DNA of 6,912 nt, taken from the NCBI GenBank assembly GCA_900556675.1, contig USQE01000056.1, positions 1 through 6,912 of the forward strand, read 5' to 3'. Position numbers and translations under genes: made by a program. Origin of the DNA: an uncultured Collinsella sp. (GTDB lineage Bacteria > Actinomycetota > Coriobacteriia > Coriobacteriales > Coriobacteriaceae). Positions 1-6,399 of the stretch are shown piece after piece (positions within the stretch are counted from its first letter, which is position 1; the number at the start of each line of letters is the position of its first letter). The notes beneath the pieces are model-generated. The model made no database searches, had not been told where the DNA came from, and saw only the letters and a program-made list of their open reading frames with translations.

Positions 1-209
1 GCGGGATCGCGGCCGATGGTGGTCACATTGTCCTCGAGCTCAAAGGCGGCGCCGGTTTGCGGGCCCTTGACGATAGACAACACGGGCGCGGTGATGTGCA
101 CGTTGGCCATGAGGTCGGGAACGGTGACATCGCTCGAAGGAACGCGGAAAACGCAGGTGGCGTCTGAGGCCTTATCGTTCTGAGGCATATTGTTAACCAT
201 GTTGTCCAT
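1..209 (-). CDS. FHA-domain protein, N-terminal fragment (runs off left edge)
   Basis: The minus-strand frame from ATG at 209 is open to the window edge and encodes the first 69 residues. Residues 41-69 (start APVLSIVKG, end TTIGRDP) match the opening strands of a forkhead-associated (FHA) domain, which binds phosphothreonine peptides. The conserved Gly66-Arg67 pair is present; the later Ser and His of the FHA signature would lie beyond the edge. The first 40 residues are polar, with no signal peptide or membrane segment, so a cytoplasmic protein is likely. The start is supported by AGGGG five bases upstream; Met4 and Met8 are possible later starts. It lies 66 bp downstream of the phosphatidyltransferase gene on the same strand. 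In Actinomycetota such proteins often act with Ser/Thr kinases, but no kinase is visible here, so the specific role is unknown. Confidence 0.8.
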   Translation of the reverse strand, partial: MDNMVNNMPQNDKASDATCVFRVPSSDVTVPDLMANVHITAPVLSIVKGPQTGAAFELEDNVTTIGRDP

Positions 210-259
210 GACAACCCCTAACTTAACGCGGACATACCGCAAAGAATGAACTGTACGTA

Positions 260-265
260 ATCATA
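260..265 (-). promoter_or_regulatory. Possible -10 box for the FHA gene
   Basis: On the minus strand, TATGAT (5 of 6 matches to TATAAT) lies just after the phosphatidyltransferase stop codon and about 50 bases upstream of the FHA start. No good -35 box sits 16-18 bases upstream, so this is weak. The FHA gene could simply be cotranscribed with the gene before it. Confidence 0.3.
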
Positions 266-275
266 CCCCAATGGC

Positions 276-980
276 TTAGTCTTCGATTTCGGGGTTAAGA
301 AAGTCGATGTCTTCGTCCTCTGGATGCGTGACAGCCTGTTTAATGGCCGCTCCACCCTTAATGGAATAGATGACGGCAGTGAGCATGGAGAAGATGACGC
401 CGCCGTACACAAAGAAGATGCCAAGCGGCACAGGGCTGCCATTGAGGCCCGGGAAGGCCGTGAACGTGGCGGGCAGCAGATGCCAGCCGTCTATGATGGG
501 GAACCCAAGCAGCATGAGCGAGAAGCCGGTCATGAGCAACGCCGTGGCAATCTTGCCGGGAAAGACGACGTCAATGGGGCGACGGTGGTAGTGGCGCACG
601 ATGAGCGTGCCGATGCCCAGGTAGATATCGCGGCCAATAATGAGCACGCAGACCCAGATGGGAAGCTCGCCGCGGACTACCAGGCCCAACACGCCGGTAA
701 ACAGCAGTGCACGGTCGCAGATGGGGTCCATAACCTTGCCGAGCCACGAGACCGTTTTGGTCATGCGGGCAATCTGGCCGTCCATCCAGTCGGTGGAAGC
801 CGCGATGGCATAGATGACAATGGCGACGACACGGTTGTTGTCCGTCACAAACAGGTACAGGAAGACGAGCGTGAGGATCAGGCGCGTAAAGGTGATGAAA
901 TTGGAGATCGTAAAGATCTTATTCGACGGGTAATCGGAAGTGCCGATAAGCTCCTTTTTGATCTTCTTCTTGATGCCCAC
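276..980 (-). CDS. pgsA: CDP-alcohol phosphatidyltransferase, PgsA-like
   Basis: This 234-residue membrane enzyme carries the full CDP-alcohol phosphotransferase signature: D64-x2-D67-G68-x2-A71-R72-x8-G81-x3-D85-x3-D89. The aspartates bind the metal ions that activate the CDP-linked lipid. The best fit is CDP-diacylglycerol-glycerol-3-phosphate 3-phosphatidyltransferase, the committed step to phosphatidylglycerol. The N-terminal stretch around residues 20-45 (SNFITFTRLIL) resembles PgsA. Hydrophobic segments at about 28-46, 50-63, 91-125, 143-163 and 186-207 suggest five to six membrane helices. It is longer than typical PgsA (about 180-200 residues), with a basic N-terminus, a 20-residue insert near 164-184 and an acidic C-terminal tail. 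The start is GTG, chosen because GGGGAG lies a few bases upstream and the promoter at 1017-1045 fits it. Another polar head-group transferase of the same superfamily cannot be excluded. Confidence 0.85.
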   Translation of the reverse strand: MGIKKKIKKELIGTSDYPSNKIFTISNFITFTRLILTLVFLYLFVTDNNRVVAIVIYAIAASTDWMDGQIARMTKTVSWLGKVMDPICDRALLFTGVLGLVVRGELPIWVCVLIIGRDIYLGIGTLIVRHYHRRPIDVVFPGKIATALLMTGFSLMLLGFPIIDGWHLLPATFTAFPGLNGSPVPLGIFFVYGGVIFSMLTAVIYSIKGGAAIKQAVTHPEDEDIDFLNPEIED

Positions 981-1016
981 AGGACTCCCCCGCTGGTAAA
1001 CGACAAAACTTTCGAT

Positions 1017-1045
1017 ACTATACCCGTTCTAGCGATGTCTATCCA
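1017..1045 (-). promoter_or_regulatory. Sigma-70-type promoter of the phosphatidyltransferase gene
   Basis: On the minus strand a -35-like TGGATA (1040-1045, 4 of 6 matches) is followed after exactly 17 bases by TATAGT (1017-1022, 5 of 6 matches). Transcription would start near 1010, giving a leader of about 30 bases that includes the GGGGGAG ribosome binding site. The position just downstream of the tRNA terminator makes an independent promoter sensible. Confidence 0.6.
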
Positions 1046-1121
1046 GCGTAAGCATAGAGAGTCCAGACATATGGAGGACGGTTGGTCGTTGATTCTTTGT
1101 TGCTTAAAGCAATTGATTATT

Positions 1122-1155
1122 AAACAAAAAAGGTCAGACACTAGGTGCCTGACCT
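1122..1155 (-). terminator. Intrinsic terminator after tRNA-Pro
   Basis: On the minus strand an 11-bp stem (arms 1155-1145 and 1141-1131) closes a 3-base CTA loop and is followed by a T-run (1130-1126, then G and TTT). One pair is a G-U wobble only when transcribed on the minus strand; on the plus strand it would be an A-C mismatch. This fixes the orientation. It starts 10 bases after the encoded CCA of the tRNA and should end that transcript. Confidence 0.9.
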
Positions 1156-1164
1156 GCAAACTTC

Positions 1165-1241
<77 letters not shown>

Positions 1242-1283
1242 AAGCTTTTGTTTGTTGCTCTGCTCTCGCTCGCAACAGGGAGT

Positions 1284-1313
1284 ATATTAACCCGAAACTT
1301 TGCCCTTGTGCAA
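1284..1313 (-). promoter_or_regulatory. Probable promoter of tRNA-Pro
   Basis: On the minus strand TTGCAC (1308-1313, 4-5 of 6 matches to the -35 consensus) precedes TAATAT (1284-1289, 4 of 6) by 18 bases. It sits between the coaBC stop codon and the tRNA, about 43 bases before the mature 5' end. No convincing terminator hairpin is seen after coaBC, so readthrough into the tRNA is also possible. Confidence 0.5.
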
Positions 1314-1321
1314 GAACTTTT

Positions 1322-2539
1322 TTACAAATTTTGAAGCAAGTCCAAAATTGTATTTGCGAGCTGGTGTTTTGTTAGAACGGGAAGTTCTTGCGTACCCGCT
1401 GTGCTCACGATCCAGGCCTTGTTGGTATCGGTTCCAAAGCCCGAATCGGCGCGCGAGACATCGTTGGCGATAATGGCATCGCAACCCTTGCGGCCGAGCT
1501 TTCGCTGCGCGTACTCCACGACGTTATCGGTCTCGGCCGCAAAGCCGATCACACACCGCTCTCCCTTTTGGCGCGAAAGCTCGGCCAAGATATCGACCGT
1601 CTCGACCAGTTCGATGCGATTCAAGCGCTCGTTGGCCTTTTTGAGCTTATGATCGGCAGGGGCTGCGGGGGTGTAGTCGGCGACGGCAGCCGCGCAAATG
1701 GCCGCATCGGCCGTCTGAAAGGCGCCCAGAGCCGCCTGCAGCATTTCTGCGGCGGTTTGCACGCGTACACACTCTACGCCGCGGGGAACATCGAGCGATG
1801 TCGGGCCCAGCACAAGCGTGACTGCAGCGCCGCGGCGAGCGGCCTCCCCCGCCAGGGCGATGCCCATCTTGCCCGATGACCGGTTGCCGATAAAGCGTAC
1901 GGGGTCGATCGGCTCGTGCGTGGGGCCGGCGGTAATCACGATGCGCTTACCTGCCAGGTCCTGAGGCGCGGGGTCGAGTACCTCGCAGACGGTCTCGACG
2001 ATGTCCTCGGGCTCGCTCATGCGTCCCGTGTCCACGTCGCCGCAGGCAAGGTAGCCGCTGCCGGGTCCCACCACATGGACACCACGCTCGCGCAGCGTGG
2101 CCATATTGGCCTGCGTCGCCGGCGCCTTCCACATGCCGTTGTTCATGGCAGGGGCGATCACGATGGGTCGCGGCGTGGCAAGCAGTGTGGTGGAGATGAG
2201 GTCATCGGCGATACCGTTTGCCATCTTGGCGATGATATTGGCCGTCGCGGGCGCCACGACCACCAGATCGGGCTCCTGGGCCAGCGAAATGTGGTGGATG
2301 GGGTCGGAGGGATCGTCGAATAGGCCCACGGCAACGGGCTCGTTGGTAAGCGCACGGAAGGTGAGCGGGCCCACAAACTCGGTGGCATGCTCGCTCATAA
2401 CGACCTTGACGCGCGCGCCGCGCTTTTGCAGCAGTCGCACGATATTGCACGACTTATAGGCGGCGATCCCGCCGGTAATGCCCAGCAGGATCGTTTTTCC
2501 CTCAAGTTGCATTGAATTGTTGAGTGCCGCCGTCATCAT
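1322..2539 (-). CDS. coaBC: Bifunctional phosphopantothenoylcysteine decarboxylase / phosphopantothenate-cysteine ligase
   Basis: This cytoplasmic 405-residue protein carries out two successive steps of coenzyme A synthesis. CoaB joins 4'-phosphopantothenate to cysteine using CTP, and CoaC decarboxylates the product to 4'-phosphopantetheine with FMN. The CoaC flavoprotein domain (about 14-190) opens with LLGITGGIAAYKS, has catalytic His83 in HHISL, the substrate-clamp motif PAMN at 130-133, and catalytic Cys166 in LACGDVDTGRM. The CoaB domain (about 197-405) shows ITAGPTHEPIDPVR, NRSSGKMG (219-226), AAVADY (284-289), the KLKK loop (298-301) and GFAAET. Length is normal for the fused enzyme. 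Its ATG directly follows the TAA of the upstream gene with no gap; AGGAAG inside the end of that gene is the ribosome binding site. The next codon is also ATG. It is the last protein gene of the five-gene operon. Confidence 0.97.
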   Translation of the reverse strand: MMTAALNNSMQLEGKTILLGITGGIAAYKSCNIVRLLQKRGARVKVVMSEHATEFVGPLTFRALTNEPVAVGLFDDPSDPIHHISLAQEPDLVVVAPATANIIAKMANGIADDLISTTLLATPRPIVIAPAMNNGMWKAPATQANMATLRERGVHVVGPGSGYLACGDVDTGRMSEPEDIVETVCEVLDPAPQDLAGKRIVITAGPTHEPIDPVRFIGNRSSGKMGIALAGEAARRGAAVTLVLGPTSLDVPRGVECVRVQTAAEMLQAALGAFQTADAAICAAAVADYTPAAPADHKLKKANERLNRIELVETVDILAELSRQKGERCVIGFAAETDNVVEYAQRKLGRKGCDAIIANDVSRADSGFGTDTNKAWIVSTAGTQELPVLTKHQLANTILDLLQNL

Positions 2540-3259
2540 TTAAGCTTCCTTGCTGGGAAGCACCAGCAGGCGGTGGCAATACGGGCAGTGCGCGATCTCA
2601 CTACCGTCGTGGTTGAGGTCGCTCATGGACGATGCCTGCAGCGCGGTGTGGCAGATGGTAGGAATGTTGCCCTTGATGGTCTCGACGGCCAGGCCACGGA
2701 ACTGCTTGAGCAGGCGCTCGTAATCGGTGAGCACGTCAGTCGGCAGCGTGGCAGCCAGCGCGGTGCGCTCCTTGGTGGCGGCGTCAATCTGTGCCTGGAG
2801 GTCGGCGGCCTTGGCGCGGGCGGCCTTGGTGTCGGCCTTCACGCCCTCCTCGAACTTGGCGATGATGACCTGCGCGCGGTTCTCGCGGTCGAGCGCCTCC
2901 TTATGGGCGATGACGACGTCCTTGCGGGTATGCTCGATCTTGTCCAGACGCTTGGCCAGGGTGGCGAGCTCGTTCTCCAGGTCCTGAACCTCGCGGTAGT
3001 CAGAGCCATCAACATGGCGCTTCTTGGCGGCCTCGATGGCGGTATTGGTCTGGATCTCGGTAGTGTTGAGGTCATCGAGCTCAATATCCAGGTCTTTGCG
3101 CTGGGCGTAGAGCTTGGTCATCTCGGCCTTGAGCTTAACGTAGGTCTTACGCTTGGAAGCGAGCTCCTTGAGTTCCGGCATATTGGCAAGTTCGCTTTTG
3201 TTGCGGGCGAGCTCCAAATCGATCTGTTGCAGCTTGAGTAGCGTAGCGCCGGCGCTCAT
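2540..3259 (-). CDS. Coiled-coil zinc-ribbon protein (DUF164 / zf-RING_7 type)
   Basis: This 239-residue protein has a long charged, heptad-like helical region (about 5-190), rich in Lys, Glu, Ala and Leu, followed by a C-terminal cysteine-containing knuckle. This is the layout of the conserved bacterial C4-type zinc-ribbon family usually encoded next to Nif3-like proteins; its biochemical role is not established. The knuckle shows Cys203-His204 and then CPYCH (Cys225, Cys228, His229). The family usually has two CxxC pairs, but here the position of the first cysteine is proline (Pro200), so one ligand seems missing. The start at 3259 is preferred over one 12 codons upstream because AAGGAGAG lies at good spacing and it makes a 4-bp ATGA overlap with the Nif3 stop. 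Its TAA abuts the coaBC ATG. Confidence 0.88.
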   Translation of the reverse strand: MSAGATLLKLQQIDLELARNKSELANMPELKELASKRKTYVKLKAEMTKLYAQRKDLDIELDDLNTTEIQTNTAIEAAKKRHVDGSDYREVQDLENELATLAKRLDKIEHTRKDVVIAHKEALDRENRAQVIIAKFEEGVKADTKAARAKAADLQAQIDAATKERTALAATLPTDVLTDYERLLKQFRGLAVETIKGNIPTICHTALQASSMSDLNHDGSEIAHCPYCHRLLVLPSKEA

Positions 3260-4065
3260 AAGTTCTCTCCTTTTGTCACAGTCCACCATTGGCAAGGGTT
3301 CAGTATTTTAATCGCATGACGGGGGTCGACCCCGGCGTCAACCGCAGAGTTCATCAAGATATCAACGAACGGCTCCTCAGAGCGGTCGTGGCCGAGCAAG
3401 ATCGCCGGCAGACCACGCAAGGCAAGGTCCTGCGCCACGTGGTAGCCCGCCTCGCCCGTCACCACAACATCTGCGTTTGCAGCGATGGCGAGCTCTCCAA
3501 AGTCACCCAGGGAGCCGCCCAAAATGGCGACGGTCCGGCACGGGTGATCGGCCTCGCCCCACACGCGTGGGTCGCTGCCAAACGCCGCGGCGGCACGAGC
3601 GGCGAGGTCGCGCAGGCTGCAGGGGTCATTGAGCGTCGCAAGGGCTCCCAGGCCGCAGGCCTCGGGGTCGTCCACGCGCTCCAGCGAGCTTGCGGGCGCG
3701 GCGTCCAACAGCGTACTTAGGCAGATACGCGCCTCGTGCGAGCGGTCCAGGTTGGTGTGGAGCGAGATAATGCTCACCCCGCTGCGGGCCGCCTCGTACA
3801 GCGCGGCGCTGCACTGGGGGCGCGCGGAATCTGCCGGACAAAATGCCTCGGGTGCCTTGATGTAGACAGGATGATGCGTGAGCAACACGTTGGCTCCGGC
3901 TTCCAAGGCGCGCTGCACGTTGTCCCTGGTGGCATCGAGCGCGCAGGTAACGCCGCGGATCTCGTCATCGGGATCTCCGACGGATAAGCCTACGTGGTCC
4001 CAGGGCTCGGCATCCGTCTTGGGATAGCGTGCAAGCAGGGCGCGCTCGAGCTCGGAGACGATCAT
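3256..4065 (-). CDS. Nif3/YbgI-like dinuclear metal-centre protein
   Basis: This 269-residue protein belongs to the Nif3 (NGG1-interacting factor 3) family, often annotated GTP cyclohydrolase 1 type 2 homolog. The family forms toroidal hexamers with a two-metal site; its physiological substrate is unsettled. All expected ligand motifs are visible: [10 protein letters not shown] near the N-terminus, THHP with His64 and His65, HTNLD with His103 and Asp107, TGEAGYH at 203-209, and GHDRSE with His226 and Glu230. Length matches the short form without the inserted PII-like domain. The ATG overlaps the cysteine desulfurase stop by 4 bp (ATGA) and its own stop overlaps the zinc-ribbon start by 4 bp, so translation is probably coupled on both sides. 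The ribosome binding site (AGGTG) is weak, consistent with coupling. Confidence 0.93.
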   Translation of the reverse strand: MIVSELERALLARYPKTDAEPWDHVGLSVGDPDDEIRGVTCALDATRDNVQRALEAGANVLLTHHPVYIKAPEAFCPADSARPQCSAALYEAARSGVSIISLHTNLDRSHEARICLSTLLDAAPASSLERVDDPEACGLGALATLNDPCSLRDLAARAAAAFGSDPRVWGEADHPCRTVAILGGSLGDFGELAIAANADVVVTGEAGYHVAQDLALRGLPAILLGHDRSEEPFVDILMNSAVDAGVDPRHAIKILNPCQWWTVTKGENL

Positions 4066-5240
4066 GCGGCACCTACGATCGAGAGCAGCGTCTGGGCAAA
4101 GTCGTCCAGATCTCCCGGATTCACGCGGTCATCGAAGGAAATGCGCAGTGCACCCAATGCCTGCTCGCGACCAATGCCCATCGCACTCAAAACGTGGCTG
4201 GGGTCCATGCTGCCTCTCGAGCAGGCAGAGCCGGCCGAAACCTCAAAGCCGGCGGCGTCGAGCTTGATGATGAGCTCCTCGGAGTCCATGCCGTCAACGT
4301 AGATCGAAACCATGCCGGGCAGACGGTCGGCCTGGGCGTAGTCACCCATGGTGGCATGAATGTGCGGATGGGCCGTAAGCGTGGCGTAGAGCTTATCGGA
4401 AAGGGCTTGCAACTTCTCGTGCTCGTGAGCGACACGGGGCGCCAACGTGCGGGCGGCAGCAGCAAAAGCCAGCTGCGTGCGCAGGTCCTGCGTACCGGCG
4501 CGACGGCCGGCTTCCTGACCGCCGCCAAAGATGCGGGGGCGCAGCGGCGTGCGGTTCTTAAGGTAGAGCGCGCCGGATGCCACAGGGCCGCCGATCTTGT
4601 GTGCGGCAACGGTCATGGCATCGACGCCCAGCTCGGTGACATCGAGCGGAATATGCAAGTAGCCCTGGATGGCATCGGTGTGGAACAGGGCGCCCACGGT
4701 ATGCGCCGCGGCGGCCAGCTCGCGGATGGGCTGCACCACGCCGGTCTCGTTATTGGCGGCCATGATGCTCACGAGCGCGACGTCGTCGCCAAGCAAGTCG
4801 CTCAGCACGGCAGGCTCGATGTAGCCCGCACGGCAGGGCTGCACCAGATCGACGGTAAAGCCGGCTGCACGCAGCAGCGGCAGGTTGTCCAGAATCGAAT
4901 CGTGCTCGATGGCAGATACGATCACGCGGTTGCGCTTGCGGTCGTGCTGACGGGCGCCCTCGGCAAGTCCGAGGAGCGCCAGCTGGTTTGCCTCGGTGCC
5001 GCCATTGGTCAAGATAATCTCGGACGGGCGGACGCGCGCGCCAAAGCTGCGGGCGATCTCGCGACGCGCCATTTCCAGGCGCGCAGCGGCCTTGCGGCCG
5101 AGCGAATGCAGCGAGTTGGGGTTGACGCCGGCAAGCTCGCTGTCGTCGTACTCGCGCTGCGCAAGGAGCGCCTCGGCGCGCATGGGCGTCGAGGCGGCAT
5201 AGTCAAGATTCACGGGTATGCGGTTTTGACCTGCGGTCAT
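4062..5240 (-). CDS. Cysteine desulfurase, NifS/IscS type
   Basis: This 392-residue PLP enzyme takes sulfur from cysteine as an enzyme-bound persulfide, releasing alanine, to supply Fe-S clusters or tRNA thiolation. Visible class V aminotransferase features are LDYAASTP at 12-19, His113 in IEHDS (stacks on PLP), [10 protein letters not shown] at 163-172, HTDAIQ at 187-192, the PLP lysine Lys215 in AAHKIGGP, and active-site Cys340 in [17 protein letters not shown]. The residues around the cysteine (SAGSACSRG, then SHVL.AMG) are group I (NifS/IscS-like) in style. No scaffold gene (iscU/nifU) or mnmA is present in the window, so the sulfur acceptor is unknown, and I do not assign iscS or nifS. 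The start lies 6 bp after the rpe stop; the AGGAGG within the end of rpe is about 11 bases away, slightly far. It overlaps the Nif3-like gene by 4 bp. Confidence 0.94.
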   Translation of the reverse strand: MTAGQNRIPVNLDYAASTPMRAEALLAQREYDDSELAGVNPNSLHSLGRKAAARLEMARREIARSFGARVRPSEIILTNGGTEANQLALLGLAEGARQHDRKRNRVIVSAIEHDSILDNLPLLRAAGFTVDLVQPCRAGYIEPAVLSDLLGDDVALVSIMAANNETGVVQPIRELAAAAHTVGALFHTDAIQGYLHIPLDVTELGVDAMTVAAHKIGGPVASGALYLKNRTPLRPRIFGGGQEAGRRAGTQDLRTQLAFAAAARTLAPRVAHEHEKLQALSDKLYATLTAHPHIHATMGDYAQADRLPGMVSIYVDGMDSEELIIKLDAAGFEVSAGSACSRGSMDPSHVLSAMGIGREQALGALRISFDDRVNPGDLDDFAQTLLSIVGAA

Positions 5241-5246
5241 AAGGGT

Positions 5247-5849
5247 TTATGCCTCCTGTGCGGCCTCGTTGCCCAGCTTCTGCAGCAGCGCAACCTCGGC
5301 AGCGGGATCTTCGGACTTAAATACGGCGGAGCCGGCTACGAGCACGTTGGCACCGGCCTTGACGACCTCGGCGATGTTCTTGGAAGAGATTCCGCCATCG
5401 ACCTCGATCAGGGGCGACACGCCGTGGCGTTCGCACATGGCCTTGAGCTCGTGGAGCTTTGCGATGGTGCCCGGGATAAAGCTCTGGCCGCCAAAGCCAG
5501 GGTTCACGCTCATGAGCAGTACCATGTCGACAACGTCGATGATGCTCTCGAGCACACAGACGGGCGTTGCGGGGTTGAGCACCACACCGGCCTTGACACC
5601 GCGCTGCTGCAGATGCGTGAGCGTGCGGTGCAGGTGCGTGGAGGCCTCGTAGTGCACGGTGATCATATCGGCACCGGCATCGGCATACCAATCGACCGTC
5701 TCGTCGGGGTTCGACACCATGAGGTGCGCGTCGACCGGTACATCGGTGGAGCGCTTGACGGCCTTGAGGATGTCGACGCCAAAGGTGAGGTTGCCGGTAA
5801 AGTGACCGTCCATCACGTCGAAGTGCACGTAGTCGGCACCGGCGATCTC
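5247..5849 (-). CDS. rpe: Ribulose-phosphate 3-epimerase, N-terminus missing at a sequence join
   Basis: Rpe interconverts ribulose 5-phosphate and xylulose 5-phosphate in the cytoplasmic pentose phosphate pathway. The frame covers about 200 residues. It has the metal-site and barrel motifs [16 protein letters not shown], the phosphate-site [10 protein letters not shown], the catalytic Asp in EVDGG, and AGSAVF near the end. Full-length enzymes have about 215-225 residues and begin with a strand such as IAPSILSADF roughly 25-30 residues before the VHFDVMDG motif; that part is absent. Upstream of the motif the frame reads only LGEIAGADY before a TAG at 5856-5858. The GTG at 5826-5828 encodes the valine of that motif and is not a credible start. 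The upstream bases instead belong to the plus-strand nadE fragment, so the gene is cut by the join rather than decayed. It leads the operon, so the operon promoter is lost. Confidence 0.93.
   Translation of the reverse strand, partial: EIAGADYVHFDVMDGHFTGNLTFGVDILKAVKRSTDVPVDAHLMVSNPDETVDWYADAGADMITVHYEASTHLHRTLTHLQQRGVKAGVVLNPATPVCVLESIIDVVDMVLLMSVNPGFGGQSFIPGTIAKLHELKAMCERHGVSPLIEVDGGISSKNIAEVVKAGANVLVAGSAVFKSEDPAAEVALLQKLGNEAAQEA
5832..5849. other. Chimeric junction: 18 bases shared by rpe (-) and nadE (+)
   Basis: The 18 bases GTCGGCACCGGCGATCTC encode VGTGDL of NAD synthetase on the plus strand and EIAGAD of Rpe on the minus strand. Both readings match what each family expects here. To the left only Rpe is coherent, to the right only NAD synthetase. 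Two unrelated genes, each interrupted mid-domain at a short shared sequence, point to an assembly join rather than a biological boundary. Confidence 0.85.
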
Positions 5850-6386
5850 TCCGAGCTAGCCCTGGGCTGGGCCACCTACAATGGCGACCATATGTCCATG
5901 TACGGCGTCAATGGCTCTATCCCCAAAACCCTGGTGCGCTACCTGGTGCGCCACGCCGCCGATACCTGCGGCGATGAAGCGCTGGCCGCCGTGCTCTATG
6001 ATATCCTGGATACCCCAGTGAGCCCCGAGCTGCTCCCCGCCGAGGAGGACGGCACCATCGCCCAAAAGACCGAAGATCTCGTTGGCCCCTACGAGCTGCA
6101 CGATTTCTTTCTCTATCACTTTATCCGCTACGGCTGCCCACCCCGGAAGATCCTCCACCTGGCCGAGCTGGCCTTTGCCGGCCGCTACGACCGTGCCGCC
6201 ATCCTAAAGTGGCTGCGCACCTTCTTCCGCCGGTTCTTCCAGCAGCAGTTTAAGCGCAGCTGCCTGCCGGATGGCCCCAAGGTCGGCTCGGTCACGCTCT
6301 CGCCGCGCGGCGACTGGCGCATGCCTTCGGACGCTACGGCAACCCTGTGGTTGCGGGAAATCGATCTTCTGATTCAGGAAAAATAA
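5832..6386 (+). CDS. nadE: Glutamine-dependent NAD+ synthetase, C-terminal fragment
   Basis: This is the last 184 residues of the single-chain NAD synthetase, which amidates nicotinic acid adenine dinucleotide to NAD+ using ATP and glutamine-derived ammonia. Family landmarks are [13 protein letters not shown] at the left edge, [12 protein letters not shown] (16-27), [11 protein letters not shown] (59-69), [16 protein letters not shown] (78-93), [16 protein letters not shown] (139-154) and [11 protein letters not shown] (157-167). The nitrilase-type glutaminase domain and the SGGxDS ATP-binding loop, together some 450 residues, are missing because the gene begins at the join. There is no start codon or ribosome binding site. 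The long bacterial form resembles those of Clostridia and Bacteroidota. All 14 glycines are GGC, unlike the next gene. The last 17 residues after the conserved [11 protein letters not shown] block may come from a different genome (see findings). Confidence 0.93.
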   Translation, partial: VGTGDLSELALGWATYNGDHMSMYGVNGSIPKTLVRYLVRHAADTCGDEALAAVLYDILDTPVSPELLPAEEDGTIAQKTEDLVGPYELHDFFLYHFIRYGCPPRKILHLAELAFAGRYDRAAILKWLRTFFRRFFQQQFKRSCLPDGPKVGSVTLSPRGDWRMPSDATATLWLREIDLLIQEK

Positions 6387-6399
6387 AAACCATTCGGAT

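Noticed and set aside
1296..1318. Possible terminator hairpin after coaBC
   Set aside because: Only about a 4-bp TTGC/GCAA stem can form and there is no T-run after it in the minus direction; the bases are better explained as the tRNA promoter.
2573..3241. 222-codon plus-strand open frame with a Leu/Gly-rich translation
   Set aside because: It is the antisense shadow of the coiled-coil zinc-ribbon gene; the regular pattern mirrors its heptad codons.
3260..3295. Upstream 12-codon extension of the zinc-ribbon gene
   Set aside because: The inner ATG at 3259 has a strong ribosome binding site and a standard 4-bp overlap with the Nif3-like stop; the extension would overlap that gene by 40 bases.
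5247..5858. rpe as a true pseudogene
   Set aside because: The remaining frame is intact with all catalytic motifs, and the loss coincides exactly with the start of an unrelated truncated gene, so a join explains it better than decay.
5856..6158. Minus-strand open frame opposite nadE
   Set aside because: The plus strand carries conserved NAD synthetase motifs throughout; this frame has no family features.
4029..6386. A 785-codon open frame on the plus strand
   Set aside because: Its first 600 codons are antisense to well-recognised minus-strand genes (cysteine desulfurase, rpe) and have low-complexity, family-free translation. It only joins the real nadE frame by chance through the junction at 5832-5849. 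It is not a fusion protein.
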